This document shows positions 36,408 to 45,146 of a stretch of 64,000 bases of DNA, one piece after another (position 1 is the stretch's first letter; each line of letters starts with the position of its first letter). The notes beneath the pieces are model-generated. The model was given only the letters and a program-made list of their open reading frames with translations, was not told where the DNA came from and made no database searches. The DNA comes from an uncultured Prevotellaceae bacterium. GTDB taxonomy: Bacteria > Bacteroidota > Bacteroidia > Bacteroidales > Muribaculaceae. Made by a program: the position numbers and the translations under genes. The DNA lies in NCBI GenBank assembly GCA_947165675.1, contig CAMVBJ010000012.1, forward strand, positions 20,347 to 84,346, written 5' to 3'.

Positions 36408-36635
36408 ATGACACACAATATCAATTTAACTGAATTAGTTGACCTGCTCGCCGACTACATTGTCACCGGCATTCACATCAACATCGACAGCGAAAGTGAG
36501 GTAAAGACCATCTCGGTACACAACCTCAAGACCGGCAAAGCGGTGAAGTTCACCTTCAAGGTTCCCGTCCGCGGTGTTTGCCAAATTGGTGACTGGGAGG
36601 AAACGACCGAGCCGGTAAACAAGCCTAAAGATTAA
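36408..36635 (+). CDS. 75-residue orphan protein in the RM island
   Basis: Sequence begins MTHNINLTELVDLLADYIVT and alternates hydrophobic and charged residues, predicted alpha then beta strands (TISVHNLKTGKAVKFTFKV). It is small, acidic and without a membrane or signal segment. No family was recognised. It could be a small DNA-binding or anti-restriction-type protein, or a regulator of the ATPase promoter, but none of these can be read from the sequence. A terminator follows it. Confidence 0.5.
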   Translation: MTHNINLTELVDLLADYIVTGIHINIDSESEVKTISVHNLKTGKAVKFTFKVPVRGVCQIGDWEETTEPVNKPKD

Positions 36636-36641
36636 TCCGCA

Positions 36642-36670
36642 CGTACGTCCGTACGAACGAATGGACGGAC
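36642..36670. repeat. island repeat downstream of the 75-aa gene
   Basis: A partly palindromic stretch (CGTACGTCCGTACGAACG, ending GGACGGAC) carries the shared ACGAACGAA-GGACGGA core of the island repeat family. Confidence 0.75.
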
Positions 36671-36681
36671 AGCCCTGCATT

Positions 36682-36717
36682 GGTGGTGCTCTCGACAAAA
36701 AGGGCACCACCTTTTTT
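36682..36717 (+). terminator. rho-independent terminator before hsdS
   Basis: The 8-bp stem GGTGGTGC with GCACCACC is followed by six T. It separates the ATPase/75-aa transcript from the hsdS-hsdR transcript. Confidence 0.9.
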
Positions 36718-36766
36718 ATTAAATATTATTCCACCACAAAACCTGCCCCATTCAAACAGAAATTTG

Positions 36767-36774
36767 TAACTTTG
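36767..36774 (+). promoter_or_regulatory. -7 box TAACTTTG for hsdS-hsdR
   Basis: TAACTTTG lies 21 bases before the hsdS ATG; a separate promoter from hsdM. Confidence 0.6.
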
Positions 36775-36794
36775 CACCAAACGACCAATAACCA

Positions 36795-37886
36795 ATGAAC
36801 AAACAAGACTGGACATATAAGAAACTGGGAGAGGTTGCAACTATTGTTGGAGGCAGCACTCCAAAATCAAATATTGAAGAATATTGGGGTGGCACAAACT
36901 ATTGGGTCACACCTGCCGATTTAGATGGAAATAAATATCAAGGTGCAACTCCTCGAACCATAACTGATTTGGCCGTACAAAAAACCAATCTTCAATTACT
37001 CCCTATTGGTACAGTATTATTATCATCACGTGCACCTATTGGAAAAGTTGCTATCACCACTGTTCCTATGTATTGTAATCAGGGATTCAAGAATGTAGTT
37101 TGTTCAGATCTCCTTATAAATGAATTTGTTTATTGGTATCTATTTGGAAAAGTTGACTACCTAAATTCATTGGGTAGAGGAGCAACATTTAAGGAGATTT
37201 CTAAAAGAGCCACAGAACAAATCCCTATTCCTGTGCCGCCGATTGCGGAGCAGGAGCGGATTGTTGCGGAACTTGATTTGCTTTCGGGCATCATCGAGAA
37301 GAAGAAAGAACAACTCAAAGCCTACGACCAACTCGCACAGTCCATCTTCTACTCCATGTTTGGCGACCCCATCGACAATCCTAAAGGATGGGAAACCAAA
37401 ACGATTGGCAATACATGTACTATTACTTGTGGCCAAGACTATAAGACTGTCGAAGATGAAAATGGAAAGTACCCTATATACGGAACAGGAGGAATAATGG
37501 GTTGGGCCAATCAGTTCAGATGCCCAAAAGATTCTGTAATCATTGGAAGAAAGGGCAATATCAATAACCCGATTTTAGTAAATGCTGATTTTTGGAATGT
37601 TGATACCGCATTTGGTGTCACTCCAAATAACGAAGTGCTGAGTGCAATTTATTTCTTCTTTTTTTGTAAAGAGTATGATTTTACGCAGCATGATGTTTCT
37701 GTTACGATACCAAGTTTGCGAAGAACTGACATCTTAAAAATAAAGTTGCCTGTTCCTCCTCTTTCGCTTCAGCAGGAGTTTGCTGAGAAGATAGAGGCGA
37801 TTGAGAGGCAAAAGGCTTTGGTTCAACAATCCATTGACGAGACGCAGACGATGTTTGACTGCACGATGGATAAATACTTTGGATAA
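36795..37886 (+). CDS. hsdS: type I restriction-modification specificity subunit
   Basis: 363 residues with two target-recognition domains. TRD1 covers about residues 1-145; a central coiled-coil spacer follows (PPIAEQERIVAELDLL to QSIFYSMFGDP), then TRD2 (about 195-310) and the C-terminal helix (PPLSLQQEFAEKIEAIERQK). It tells the HsdM/HsdR complex which bipartite sequence to bind. The TRD-coding DNA is distinctly AT-rich with codon use unlike hsdM and hsdR, while the central spacer is GC-rich, a sign of TRD exchange. The target sequence cannot be predicted here. It lies 3 bases upstream of hsdR. Confidence 0.94.
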   Translation: MNKQDWTYKKLGEVATIVGGSTPKSNIEEYWGGTNYWVTPADLDGNKYQGATPRTITDLAVQKTNLQLLPIGTVLLSSRAPIGKVAITTVPMYCNQGFKNVVCSDLLINEFVYWYLFGKVDYLNSLGRGATFKEISKRATEQIPIPVPPIAEQERIVAELDLLSGIIEKKKEQLKAYDQLAQSIFYSMFGDPIDNPKGWETKTIGNTCTITCGQDYKTVEDENGKYPIYGTGGIMGWANQFRCPKDSVIIGRKGNINNPILVNADFWNVDTAFGVTPNNEVLSAIYFFFFCKEYDFTQHDVSVTIPSLRRTDILKIKLPVPPLSLQQEFAEKIEAIERQKALVQQSIDETQTMFDCTMDKYFG

Positions 37887-37889
37887 ACT

Positions 37890-40800
37890 ATGAGGAACTT
37901 CGACTATCTACAGGAATTGGGTTTGACTGACCTGCATCGCTTCTGCTCGGCAGCCGAGGAAATGCAGGTGAGTAATCCTGACCTGAGTGCCGTCAGCGCC
38001 AGGAAGGCCTTGGAGTATATCGTCAGGGCTCTCTATGTGATGAAAAACATCGAGGTGCCCGAGCGGGTATCCCTGTTTGAACTTGTGGATGGCGAGGTGT
38101 TCCGTGGGTTCATCGGCGACCAGCGGGTAATGAAGGCCGTTCACTATGTACGCAAGGTGGGCAACAACGGGGCTCATGGCAAGCATGTGTCAGGGGGCGA
38201 ATCGTTCTTCTGCCTGCTCAACCTCTACAATGTGGTGGCCGCGATATTGCACAAATTGACCTTCATCAAGGAGGTCGTCCCGTTTGACAGGAACCTGATC
38301 CCCAGCAGTCCCCAGGCAACGGTCATCACGCCCCCCAAGGTCGAGGTAAGTCCCACATCGGCCATCGTCGAGGCGGCAGACAAAGAGGCCGTCGAGGACA
38401 AGACTCCCGTGGTGGAAGTGGAATCGGATATCTCCGAGGCCGAGACTCGAAAACTCTACATCGACCTGATGCTGAAAGAGGCAGGCTGGGACGTGCTGGA
38501 GACCGAAGGAGCCATCCAGCCCTCAAAGGCCTGCATCGAAGTCGAGGTCGAAGGCATGCCCAACAATGAGGGCAAAGGCTACTGCGACTATGTGCTGTTC
38601 GGCAGCAACGGTCTGCCCCTGGCAGTGATTGAAGCCAAGCGGACAAGCGTGTCTCCCGTCAAGGGCAAACATCAAGCCGAACTGTATGCCGAGTGCCTGG
38701 AAAAGCGCTACGGCGTGAAGCCCGTCATCTACTACAGCAACGGCTTTGAGACACATATCATCGACGGGCTGGGCTATCCTCCCCGCCCGCTCTACGCCTT
38801 CCACACCGAGGCCGACCTGGAACTGCTCCTGCTGAAAAGGAAGCGGCACGATATCGCCGATTTCGGCGTGAAAGACAGCATCACCGACCGCCATTACCAG
38901 AAAATGGCCATCAAGGCGGTGTGTGAACACTTCAACAGCAAGCACCGCCGAGGCCTGCTTGTCATGGCGACAGGAACGGGCAAGACGAGAGTCGCCATCT
39001 CGCTGGTCGATGTGCTGGCATGTAACGGATGGGTGAAGAACGTCCTGTTCCTTGCCGACAGGACTCCCCTGGTGAGCCAGGCACACAAGAACTTCGTGAA
39101 ACTGCTGCCCCACATGACCACCTCGGTCCTGAGCGAGGACAAAGACCCCGACACGACCGCCCGCATCACCTTCTCGACCTATCAGACGATGATCAACTAC
39201 ATCGACACCGACGAGAAAGCCTTCAGTGTCGGTCGGTTTGACCTGATTATCATCGACGAGGCGCACAGGTCAATCTTCGGCAAGTATTCAGCCATCTTCA
39301 ACTACTTTGACGCTCTGCTCGTAGGCTTGACAGCGACACCCCGTGACGAGGTGGACAAGAGCACCTATGAGACCTTCCAAATGGAACAGGGCGTGCCCAA
39401 CTATGCCTACGAACTGGAGGATGCCGTGGCCGAGGGCTACCTGGTCAACTACAAGGGCTTCAAGCGTGGATCACTCATCCTGAAAGAGGGTATCAAGTAC
39501 AATAACCTGAGCGCAGAGGAAAAGGAACAGCTCGAAAAGGTGTGGGAGTATGAACAGGCTGTCAAGGCTATTGAAGGAGATCCCCAACACCGAGATATCG
39601 AGAGCAAGGAGATATTCAATTACATCTTCAACCTCGACACCATCGACCGTGTGCTGCAAGACCTGATGGAGAACGGTCTGAAGGTGCAGAGCGGGGAGCG
39701 TATCGGCAAGTCCATCATCTTTGCCTACAACCATCGCCACGCTGAAATGATCGTCGAGCGGTTCTACTACTTATACCCTGAATACTCATCAGATTTCTGC
39801 GCCCTTATCGACAACTATGTCACCTATTCAAAAGACCTCATCGACAAGTTCGAAATCAGGGATGGCAACCCGCAGATAGCCGTTTCGGTCGATATGCTTG
39901 ACACAGGCATTGACGTGCCCGATGTGTTGAACCTTGTGTTCTTCAAGGTGGTCAAGAGTAAAATCAAGTTCATGCAGATGATTGGCCGAGGCACACGCTT
40001 GTCACAGGGCATCTTCGGGCCAGGGAAAGACAAGGAGTTCTTCTACATCTTTGATTGGTGCAGGAACTTCGAGTATTTCGACAAGAACCCCGATGGTCAG
40101 ACAGCAGCCGTTGCACCGTCGTTGACCGAGAAGATTTTCAGTATTCGGGCTAAGATAGCGTTCCACTTGCAGCATCAGCAGTGGCAAGAAGACGAGTATG
40201 CCCGGGGGCTACATGACGAAATCAAGACGCTGTTGAAAGAACAGGTCGCCTCGCTCAGTGACAGCCACATCTCAGTAAGGGAAAAATGGGCTGACGTGAG
40301 CCACTTCAAGGGCAACGACTCATGGACATACATTTCGGAAGTTGATGTCAACACATTGAGCAATGTTATCGCTCCCTTGCTGCCCAAGAACACCCTCGAC
40401 GAGAGTGCCAAGAAATTTGACGTGTTGGTGATGCTGATTGAATTGTCGCTGATTGGCGGGGAAGGCAATGCCACCAAAGCCGTGCACTCGGTTCAAACGA
40501 TTGCCGAGAAACTGCAAGAGAAAGCCACCCTGCCCCAGGTACAGGCCAAGATGGGCACGATCAAGGAAGTATTGACCGATGTGGCTTGGCAGAACGTCTC
40601 GCTCAAGTGGCTTGAAAAAGTCCGCAACGACCTGAGAGACCTCATCAAGTTCCTCATCGGGCAAGGCGGGCAGTGGTTCACTGTGGACATCGAGGACGAA
40701 ATCAGCGACGAGGGTACGATGGAGGGCATCACACCCCGTGTGTCCTACAAGCAGAGCGTGCTGGACTTCCTGTCGAAGAACAGAAACCTGCCCGTACTCC

Positions 40801-41204
40801 AAAAGATCTACGATATGGAGCAACTGACAGCAGCCGACTTCACCGAACTTGAACGCATCCTGTGGCAAGAACTTGGCAGTAAGGATGATTACGACAAGTT
40901 CACCCATGGGATGCCCTGCGGCGGCAATGTCGCCATGTTTGTCCGCTCCCTGGTCGGCGTTGACCGCAAGAATGCGGTGAGACGGTTCTCGGAGTTCATC
41001 TCTGGGAACGAATTGAATGCCGAACAGGAGGACTTCCTGAATACCATTATCGCCTATGTGTGCGAGAACGGAGACATCACCAAGGAGATCGTCGTTAACG
41101 AGTCGCCCTTCGACGAGCAGCTGTCAGTATTCACCCCCTACATGCTGCCCCTGGCCAAGTACATCGACACCATCCACGGCGTCATCACCCCACAGACGGC
41201 ATAA
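37890..41204 (+). CDS. hsdR: type I restriction endonuclease subunit
   Basis: 1104 residues, typical length. An N-terminal DUF4145 domain (about 10-125), then the HsdR nuclease domain with Asp near residue 232 (CDYVLF) and ExK near 248 (VIEAKR), then SF2 helicase motifs: Walker A ATGTGKT (about 359-365), DEAH (about 455-458), LTATP. It cuts non-methylated DNA away from the recognition site after ATP-driven translocation. It follows hsdS by 3 bases and is probably co-translated. The DUF4145 N-terminus is common in this HsdR branch. Confidence 0.95.
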   Translation: MRNFDYLQELGLTDLHRFCSAAEEMQVSNPDLSAVSARKALEYIVRALYVMKNIEVPERVSLFELVDGEVFRGFIGDQRVMKAVHYVRKVGNNGAHGKHVSGGESFFCLLNLYNVVAAILHKLTFIKEVVPFDRNLIPSSPQATVITPPKVEVSPTSAIVEAADKEAVEDKTPVVEVESDISEAETRKLYIDLMLKEAGWDVLETEGAIQPSKACIEVEVEGMPNNEGKGYCDYVLFGSNGLPLAVIEAKRTSVSPVKGKHQAELYAECLEKRYGVKPVIYYSNGFETHIIDGLGYPPRPLYAFHTEADLELLLLKRKRHDIADFGVKDSITDRHYQKMAIKAVCEHFNSKHRRGLLVMATGTGKTRVAISLVDVLACNGWVKNVLFLADRTPLVSQAHKNFVKLLPHMTTSVLSEDKDPDTTARITFSTYQTMINYIDTDEKAFSVGRFDLIIIDEAHRSIFGKYSAIFNYFDALLVGLTATPRDEVDKSTYETFQMEQGVPNYAYELEDAVAEGYLVNYKGFKRGSLILKEGIKYNNLSAEEKEQLEKVWEYEQAVKAIEGDPQHRDIESKEIFNYIFNLDTIDRVLQDLMENGLKVQSGERIGKSIIFAYNHRHAEMIVERFYYLYPEYSSDFCALIDNYVTYSKDLIDKFEIRDGNPQIAVSVDMLDTGIDVPDVLNLVFFKVVKSKIKFMQMIGRGTRLSQGIFGPGKDKEFFYIFDWCRNFEYFDKNPDGQTAAVAPSLTEKIFSIRAKIAFHLQHQQWQEDEYARGLHDEIKTLLKEQVASLSDSHISVREKWADVSHFKGNDSWTYISEVDVNTLSNVIAPLLPKNTLDESAKKFDVLVMLIELSLIGGEGNATKAVHSVQTIAEKLQEKATLPQVQAKMGTIKEVLTDVAWQNVSLKWLEKVRNDLRDLIKFLIGQGGQWFTVDIEDEISDEGTMEGITPRVSYKQSVLDFLSKNRNLPVLQKIYDMEQLTAADFTELERILWQELGSKDDYDKFTHGMPCGGNVAMFVRSLVGVDRKNAVRRFSEFISGNELNAEQEDFLNTIIAYVCENGDITKEIVVNESPFDEQLSVFTPYMLPLAKYIDTIHGVITPQTA

Positions 41205-41220
41205 CGGCACGCACATACCC

Positions 41221-41243
41221 GACGAACGAACGGACGAACGAAC
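41221..41243. repeat. island repeat, right end (inverted)
   Basis: GACGAACGAACGGACGAACG, 17 bases after the hsdR stop; its first 19 bases are the reverse complement of 32270-32288. The tRNA gene begins about 45 bases further on. Confidence 0.85.
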
Positions 41244-41288
41244 AAAAAACAAAAATCACCGGCACCATCAAGCGTCGGCGATTTATTG

Positions 41289-41362
41289 TGGTCCCACTTG
41301 GGCTTGAACCAAGGACTCCCTGATTATGAGTCAGGTGCTCTAACCAACTGAGCTATAGGACC
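41289..41362 (-). tRNA. tRNA with CAU anticodon (Met, possibly Ile2)
   Basis: The minus strand folds as a 74-nt cloverleaf: acceptor GGTCCTA with TGGGACC (one G-U pair), D-arm GCTC/GAGC, anticodon stem CCTGA/TCAGG with loop CTCATAA (anticodon CAU), T-stem CTTGG/CCAAG with TTCAAGC. A CAU tRNA is either elongator Met or lysidine-modified Ile2. It is not the initiator by its paired 1-72 base pair. Its 3' end faces the RM island. CCA is not encoded. Confidence 0.92.
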
Positions 41363-41604
41363 GGCTTGTGAGTAAGTGTGTCCTCACAAAAGCGGATGCA
41401 AAGTTACAAATTATTTATGAATTGGCAACCATTTCCCCGTTTTTTTTAGCATAATGGCAAAAAGCAAGCATAAAAGTCTATTTTCTGGCTGCTTTCTGCA
41501 AAAAAAACACTATAAAGCTACAAAATGCGCAAAAAATCGAATTTTTCACATTTTTTAAACATTAAAAGCAATGAAATTAGAGAAATAATTATTTAATTTG
41601 CAAC

Positions 41605-41733
41605 GTTAATTGAAGAGTACATCTAATTAAACGTTTATTAGATGACAAAGATAAATGCTTTTATGGGGTAAATATAGTTTTCAAGTATTAGTAATTATGA
41701 GGGTCTCAGCAGTGATTGCCAAGACCTTTTTTA
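41605..41733 (+). ncRNA. candidate small RNA
   Basis: The plus-strand interval between the tRNA and wbqC-like gene has an AT-rich start with a near-consensus -7 (TTTAATTTGC at about 41593) and ends in a good terminator (GGTCT/AGACC with inner GCA/TGC, then TTTTTT, 41701-41733). No gene precedes this terminator on the plus strand after hsdR. The rest of 41363-41600 is AT-rich and holds nothing I can support. Confidence 0.35.
41701..41733 (+). terminator. rho-independent terminator
   Basis: GGTCT-CA-GCA-GTGAT-TGC-CA-AGACC then T6, orientation plus. Confidence 0.8.
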
Positions 41734-41756
41734 TTTCCCTTTTCTGAATCCTCTTT

Positions 41757-42419
41757 TTAATCATTTTTGGTCATCGCCATCAGTGTGATGATACCTTCCC
41801 GTCCCATATTCATCATCAGGTCAAGGATGCTCAGGTCTGGGGTGAAGCCGCCGCTTGCTGTCCACATCTGGTGATAAGGCACATCAGCGATAGGCAAGAC
41901 ATCAGGTTTCTTCATGGCGATGCGTCCCCTCAGGTCTATCGTCTGTTCATTGTCATGCGCCTCTACCCCATCCAGGTAACGTGTCGTTAACGGCAGGTCC
42001 ATGAAATCGACAATCAGCTCATGCAGCTGGCTGTTGAAATCGTGCAGATAACGTTGTGACCCGTTGATGATGCAGGACAGATCATCGGCGACATAGTCAA
42101 AGTAAGGGGAGCGACCATAAGCCGAGAAAAGAGCGCCCCAATGCAAGCGACGCCAGTCGCCATGTTCCGAAATGATGACGTCCTTGAGGGGTGTCATCAT
42201 GTTGTTGGTGCCACCCACAAGAGGAACGGTGAGCGTCTGCACACCGTTAGGGCCGTCGATGCGGTAGCGATGGTGGCTGTGACGCAAGGGCAGGCGTTTT
42301 TCCCCGAGGTCAACGAGTAGATGCTCAGACTGGAGAGCCGCAGCATAGCACCGCACACTGGCAGCACACATACTGCCCATGACGACAGCCGATGGGAAGG
42401 ATGCTGATGAGTTGCTCAC
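41757..42419 (-). CDS. WbqC-like family protein
   Basis: 220 residues: blocks LPLRHSHHRYRIDGPNGVQTLTVPLVGG and WRRLHWGALFSAYGRSPYFDYV match the WbqC-like family, which occurs in surface sugar loci and next to lepB in Bacteroidota. Activity is not established. The ATG overlaps the lepB stop codon by 4 bases (ATGA), so it is translated with LepB. Confidence 0.85.
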   Translation of the reverse strand: MSNSSASFPSAVVMGSMCAASVRCYAAALQSEHLLVDLGEKRLPLRHSHHRYRIDGPNGVQTLTVPLVGGTNNMMTPLKDVIISEHGDWRRLHWGALFSAYGRSPYFDYVADDLSCIINGSQRYLHDFNSQLHELIVDFMDLPLTTRYLDGVEAHDNEQTIDLRGRIAMKKPDVLPIADVPYHQMWTASGGFTPDLSILDLMMNMGREGIITLMAMTKND

Positions 42420-43837
42420 TTCTTGTCGGGGTTGGGCATCTTGAAGATGCGGTTCCAGCGGATGCCACCGTCAAAGAGCCTATGGTCCTTATCAAACGAG
42501 ATCAGGATGATTGACGGTGTGCCCACAATGTGATCCTCGGGCACAAAGCCCCAGTAGCGCGAGTCGAGCGAGTTATCCCGGTTGTCGCCCTGCATCCAGT
42601 AGTAGTCCATCTTGAACGTGTAGCTGGTGGCAGGCTGGCCGTTGATGATAATCTGATTGCCCTTTACCTCAAGCGTGTTGCCCTCGTAGTTCTTGATGCA
42701 GCGCTCATACAATGGCAGGTTCTGGAGAGTGAGATCGATCTTGGCGCCTTTCTTGGGAATCCAGATGGGGCCATAGTTGGCGTGAGTCCAGCCGTAGTCG
42801 GTGCCCACGGGATAGGTTATGATTGATTCATCAACATTGGGCTGGATGCGTTCAAGCATCTTGACCCAAGGCTTGGACTGGAGCGTCTTCTTCATTTCGG
42901 CCGTGAGGGGTAATATGTACTGGTTTCCTTGAGCATGGCGGTCCTCCATGCTGATGCCTAATTCATCAAACAGTGCCTCGTCAATGAAGGTACCATCGGT
43001 CTCGACGTAGTAGAAGTACTGCACATTCTTGGGCTGGGGAACAGCCTTGCCATTCACATAGACGATACCGTCCCTAATCTGCAACGTCTCGCCAGGCAAG
43101 CCCAAGCAGCGCTTCACGTAGTTGTCACGGCGGTCAACAGGACGGTAAATCACATCGCCAAAGATATCCTTATTGTTGCGCACCACATCACGACCACGCT
43201 CCTGACACAAGGTATAGTAGTCGGGGTTGGGCATCTTCAAGGCTACAGTGTCGCCAGCAGGGAAGTTGAACACTACGATATCCATGCGCTCGACGTTGCG
43301 AAGGCCCTTCAAGCGATGGTAGGACAGTTGCGGCGTCTCGATGTAAGACTTGCAGTTAAGAATGGGAAGCGTGTTCTGGGCCAACGGGAAATGAAGTGGC
43401 GTCTGTGGCACACGCGGACCATAGGTCACCTTATTGACCCACAGGAAATCGCCCGTCAACAGCGACTTCTCGAGTGATGACGAGGGAATCTGGTAATTCT
43501 GACCGATGAACAGGAACAGGAAATACACGAGCACCAGAGCATACACGATCGCATCGACCCAGCTCATGATGGTCCTCAATGTCTTGTTCTCCAATCCCTT
43601 CCAAGCGCCCCAGGGCAGGAACTGTGTCAGATAGATGTCGCCCAGTAGCAGCAGACCTAACAACAGCAAGGGATTGCCCATCCAGATGGTCCACAACACA
43701 TAGATGAGCGCAACAATGCCAAACCGCCACCAGCGGGTCTTCTTGACGCGTCCCAGGCGCTCCTTGAGCGAACCCGTCTGTCGCACATATTTCTCTTCCT
43801 CTTTCTTTTCCTTTTTATTATCGTTATCTGTTGCCAT
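42416..43837 (-). CDS. lepB: signal peptidase I
   Basis: 473 residues, the long Bacteroidota form of S26. N-terminal helices (about 35-110) anchor it in the inner membrane; the catalytic Ser lies in IPSSSLEKSLL and the general-base Lys in DNYVKRCLGLPGET, with the box GDNRDNSLDSRYWG near the end. It removes signal peptides from exported proteins. The large insert between the Lys box and the C-terminal box is normal for this phylum. It is the first gene of a two-gene unit with the WbqC-like gene. Confidence 0.95.
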   Translation of the reverse strand: MATDNDNKKEKKEEEKYVRQTGSLKERLGRVKKTRWWRFGIVALIYVLWTIWMGNPLLLLGLLLLGDIYLTQFLPWGAWKGLENKTLRTIMSWVDAIVYALVLVYFLFLFIGQNYQIPSSSLEKSLLTGDFLWVNKVTYGPRVPQTPLHFPLAQNTLPILNCKSYIETPQLSYHRLKGLRNVERMDIVVFNFPAGDTVALKMPNPDYYTLCQERGRDVVRNNKDIFGDVIYRPVDRRDNYVKRCLGLPGETLQIRDGIVYVNGKAVPQPKNVQYFYYVETDGTFIDEALFDELGISMEDRHAQGNQYILPLTAEMKKTLQSKPWVKMLERIQPNVDESIITYPVGTDYGWTHANYGPIWIPKKGAKIDLTLQNLPLYERCIKNYEGNTLEVKGNQIIINGQPATSYTFKMDYYWMQGDNRDNSLDSRYWGFVPEDHIVGTPSIILISFDKDHRLFDGGIRWNRIFKMPNPDKK

Positions 43838-43903
43838 GATCTTAATTAGTCTCGATTTAAAAAATTCGGTGCGAAATTAATAAATAATGTGGAAATAAAT
43901 GTA

Positions 43904-43911
43904 TAACTTTG
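43904..43911 (+). promoter_or_regulatory. -7 box TAACTTTG
   Basis: TAACTTTG lies 31 bases before the ATG at 43942 and argues against the longer frame from 43909, whose start codon would overlap it. Confidence 0.6.
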
Positions 43912-43941
43912 CCCAATAAGAAACAATTTTTAGGATATGTT

Positions 43942-44310
43942 ATGAAAATCAGCAAAATCATTGCTCCTGGAGAGAACATCGTATATCAGCCCAAACTCAG
44001 CAAGTGGGCCTACCTGCGGCTTGGCAGCTTCATTCGCAACTTGACAACGACCATCTTCCTGAGCGACAAGCGGTTCTTTCACAGCCATGGCTGGATACAC
44101 CGTCATGCCCACGAAATCGTCATCAGCAAGGTAGAGAGCATCCTGGTGGAACAGAGTTTCTGGGGTCGCCTCTGCAACTACGGCACCATCAAGGTGTCGG
44201 GTACTGGTGCAGGCACCATTGTGCTGCGCTACATCAAGCGACCTCTCGAGTTCCAGCGCCAGGTGCGCTCGATACAGGGCGCAGGCAACGACAATCCAGC
44301 TACCACTTGA
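43942..44310 (+). CDS. PH-domain-like small membrane-associated protein
   Basis: 122 residues from ATG 43942: GENIVYQPKLSKWAYLRLGSF, a short hydrophobic stretch (RNLTTTIFLSDKRFF), then IVISKVESILVEQSFWGRLCNYGTIKVSG, the bacterial PH (bPH_2, YdbS-like) signature. Known members are membrane-flanked PH domains with unclear function; this one lacks the usual strong helix pair. It is followed after 6 bases by the methyltransferase gene. Confidence 0.65.
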   Translation: MKISKIIAPGENIVYQPKLSKWAYLRLGSFIRNLTTTIFLSDKRFFHSHGWIHRHAHEIVISKVESILVEQSFWGRLCNYGTIKVSGTGAGTIVLRYIKRPLEFQRQVRSIQGAGNDNPATT

Positions 44311-44316
44311 CACATC

Positions 44317-45120
44317 ATGCCGATTATTGAAATCACATCACTTAACCACCCGGGGGTGGAAGTCTATGGCACGCTGACCGAGGCTCAGCTGCGTAACCGT
44401 CTGGAGCCCGACAAGGGTATCTTCATCGCCGAAAGCCCCAAGGTTATCCATGTTGCCCTCGACGCGGGCTACGAGCCGCTGTCGCTGCTGTGCGAGCGGC
44501 GCCACATCACGGGCGATGCCGCCAGCATCATCGAGCGTTGTGGCGACATTCCCGTCTATACGGGCGAGCGAGACCTGCTGGCTGCACTCACGGGCTACAC
44601 GCTCACCCGCGGCGTGTTGTGCGCCATGCGACGCCCCCTGCCCCGCCCCGCCGCTGAAGTATGCCGCGACGCCCACCGCGTTGTCGTCATCGACGGCGTG
44701 ACCGACACGACCAACATCGGGGCCATCTTCCGCTCGGCGGCAGCCCTGGGCATCGACGCGGTGCTGTTAACGCCCACGGCCTGTGACCCGCTGAACCGAC
44801 GCGCCGTGCGCGTGTCGATGGGATCAGTATTCCTCGTACCCGGGACGTGGATCGATGAGCCCGTCACGCCCCACCTGCATGAGTTGGGCTTCAAGACTGC
44901 CGCTATGGCGCTGAGCGACGACAGCATCACGCTCGACGACCCGATACTCAAGCAGGAACCCCGCCTGGCCCTGATCATGGGCACCGAGGGCGATGGTCTG
45001 TCCCGCGAAGCCATCACCGCTGCCGACTACACGGTGCGCATTCCCATGAAGCACGGTGTTGATTCGCTCAACGTCGCTGCTGCTGCCGCTGTCGCCTTCT
45101 GGGAACTGCGCAAAAAATGA
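44317..45120 (+). CDS. SpoU/TrmH-family RNA 2'-O-methyltransferase
   Basis: 267 residues. An N-terminal substrate-binding domain precedes the SPOUT domain with all three knot motifs: DTTNIGAIFRSA, LIMGTEGDGLSREA and IPMKHGVDSLNVAAAAA. It methylates ribose in tRNA or rRNA using SAM; the target position cannot be told. It forms a close unit with the PH-like gene upstream. Confidence 0.9.
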   Translation: MPIIEITSLNHPGVEVYGTLTEAQLRNRLEPDKGIFIAESPKVIHVALDAGYEPLSLLCERRHITGDAASIIERCGDIPVYTGERDLLAALTGYTLTRGVLCAMRRPLPRPAAEVCRDAHRVVVIDGVTDTTNIGAIFRSAAALGIDAVLLTPTACDPLNRRAVRVSMGSVFLVPGTWIDEPVTPHLHELGFKTAAMALSDDSITLDDPILKQEPRLALIMGTEGDGLSREAITAADYTVRIPMKHGVDSLNVAAAAAVAFWELRKK

Positions 45121-45146
45121 CAATCATATCAAAACAGTAGGAAACG

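Noticed and set aside
32126..41362. Phage- or ICE-type integration into the tRNA
   Set aside because: No integrase, no copy of the tRNA 3' end at the left side, and no phage or conjugation genes.
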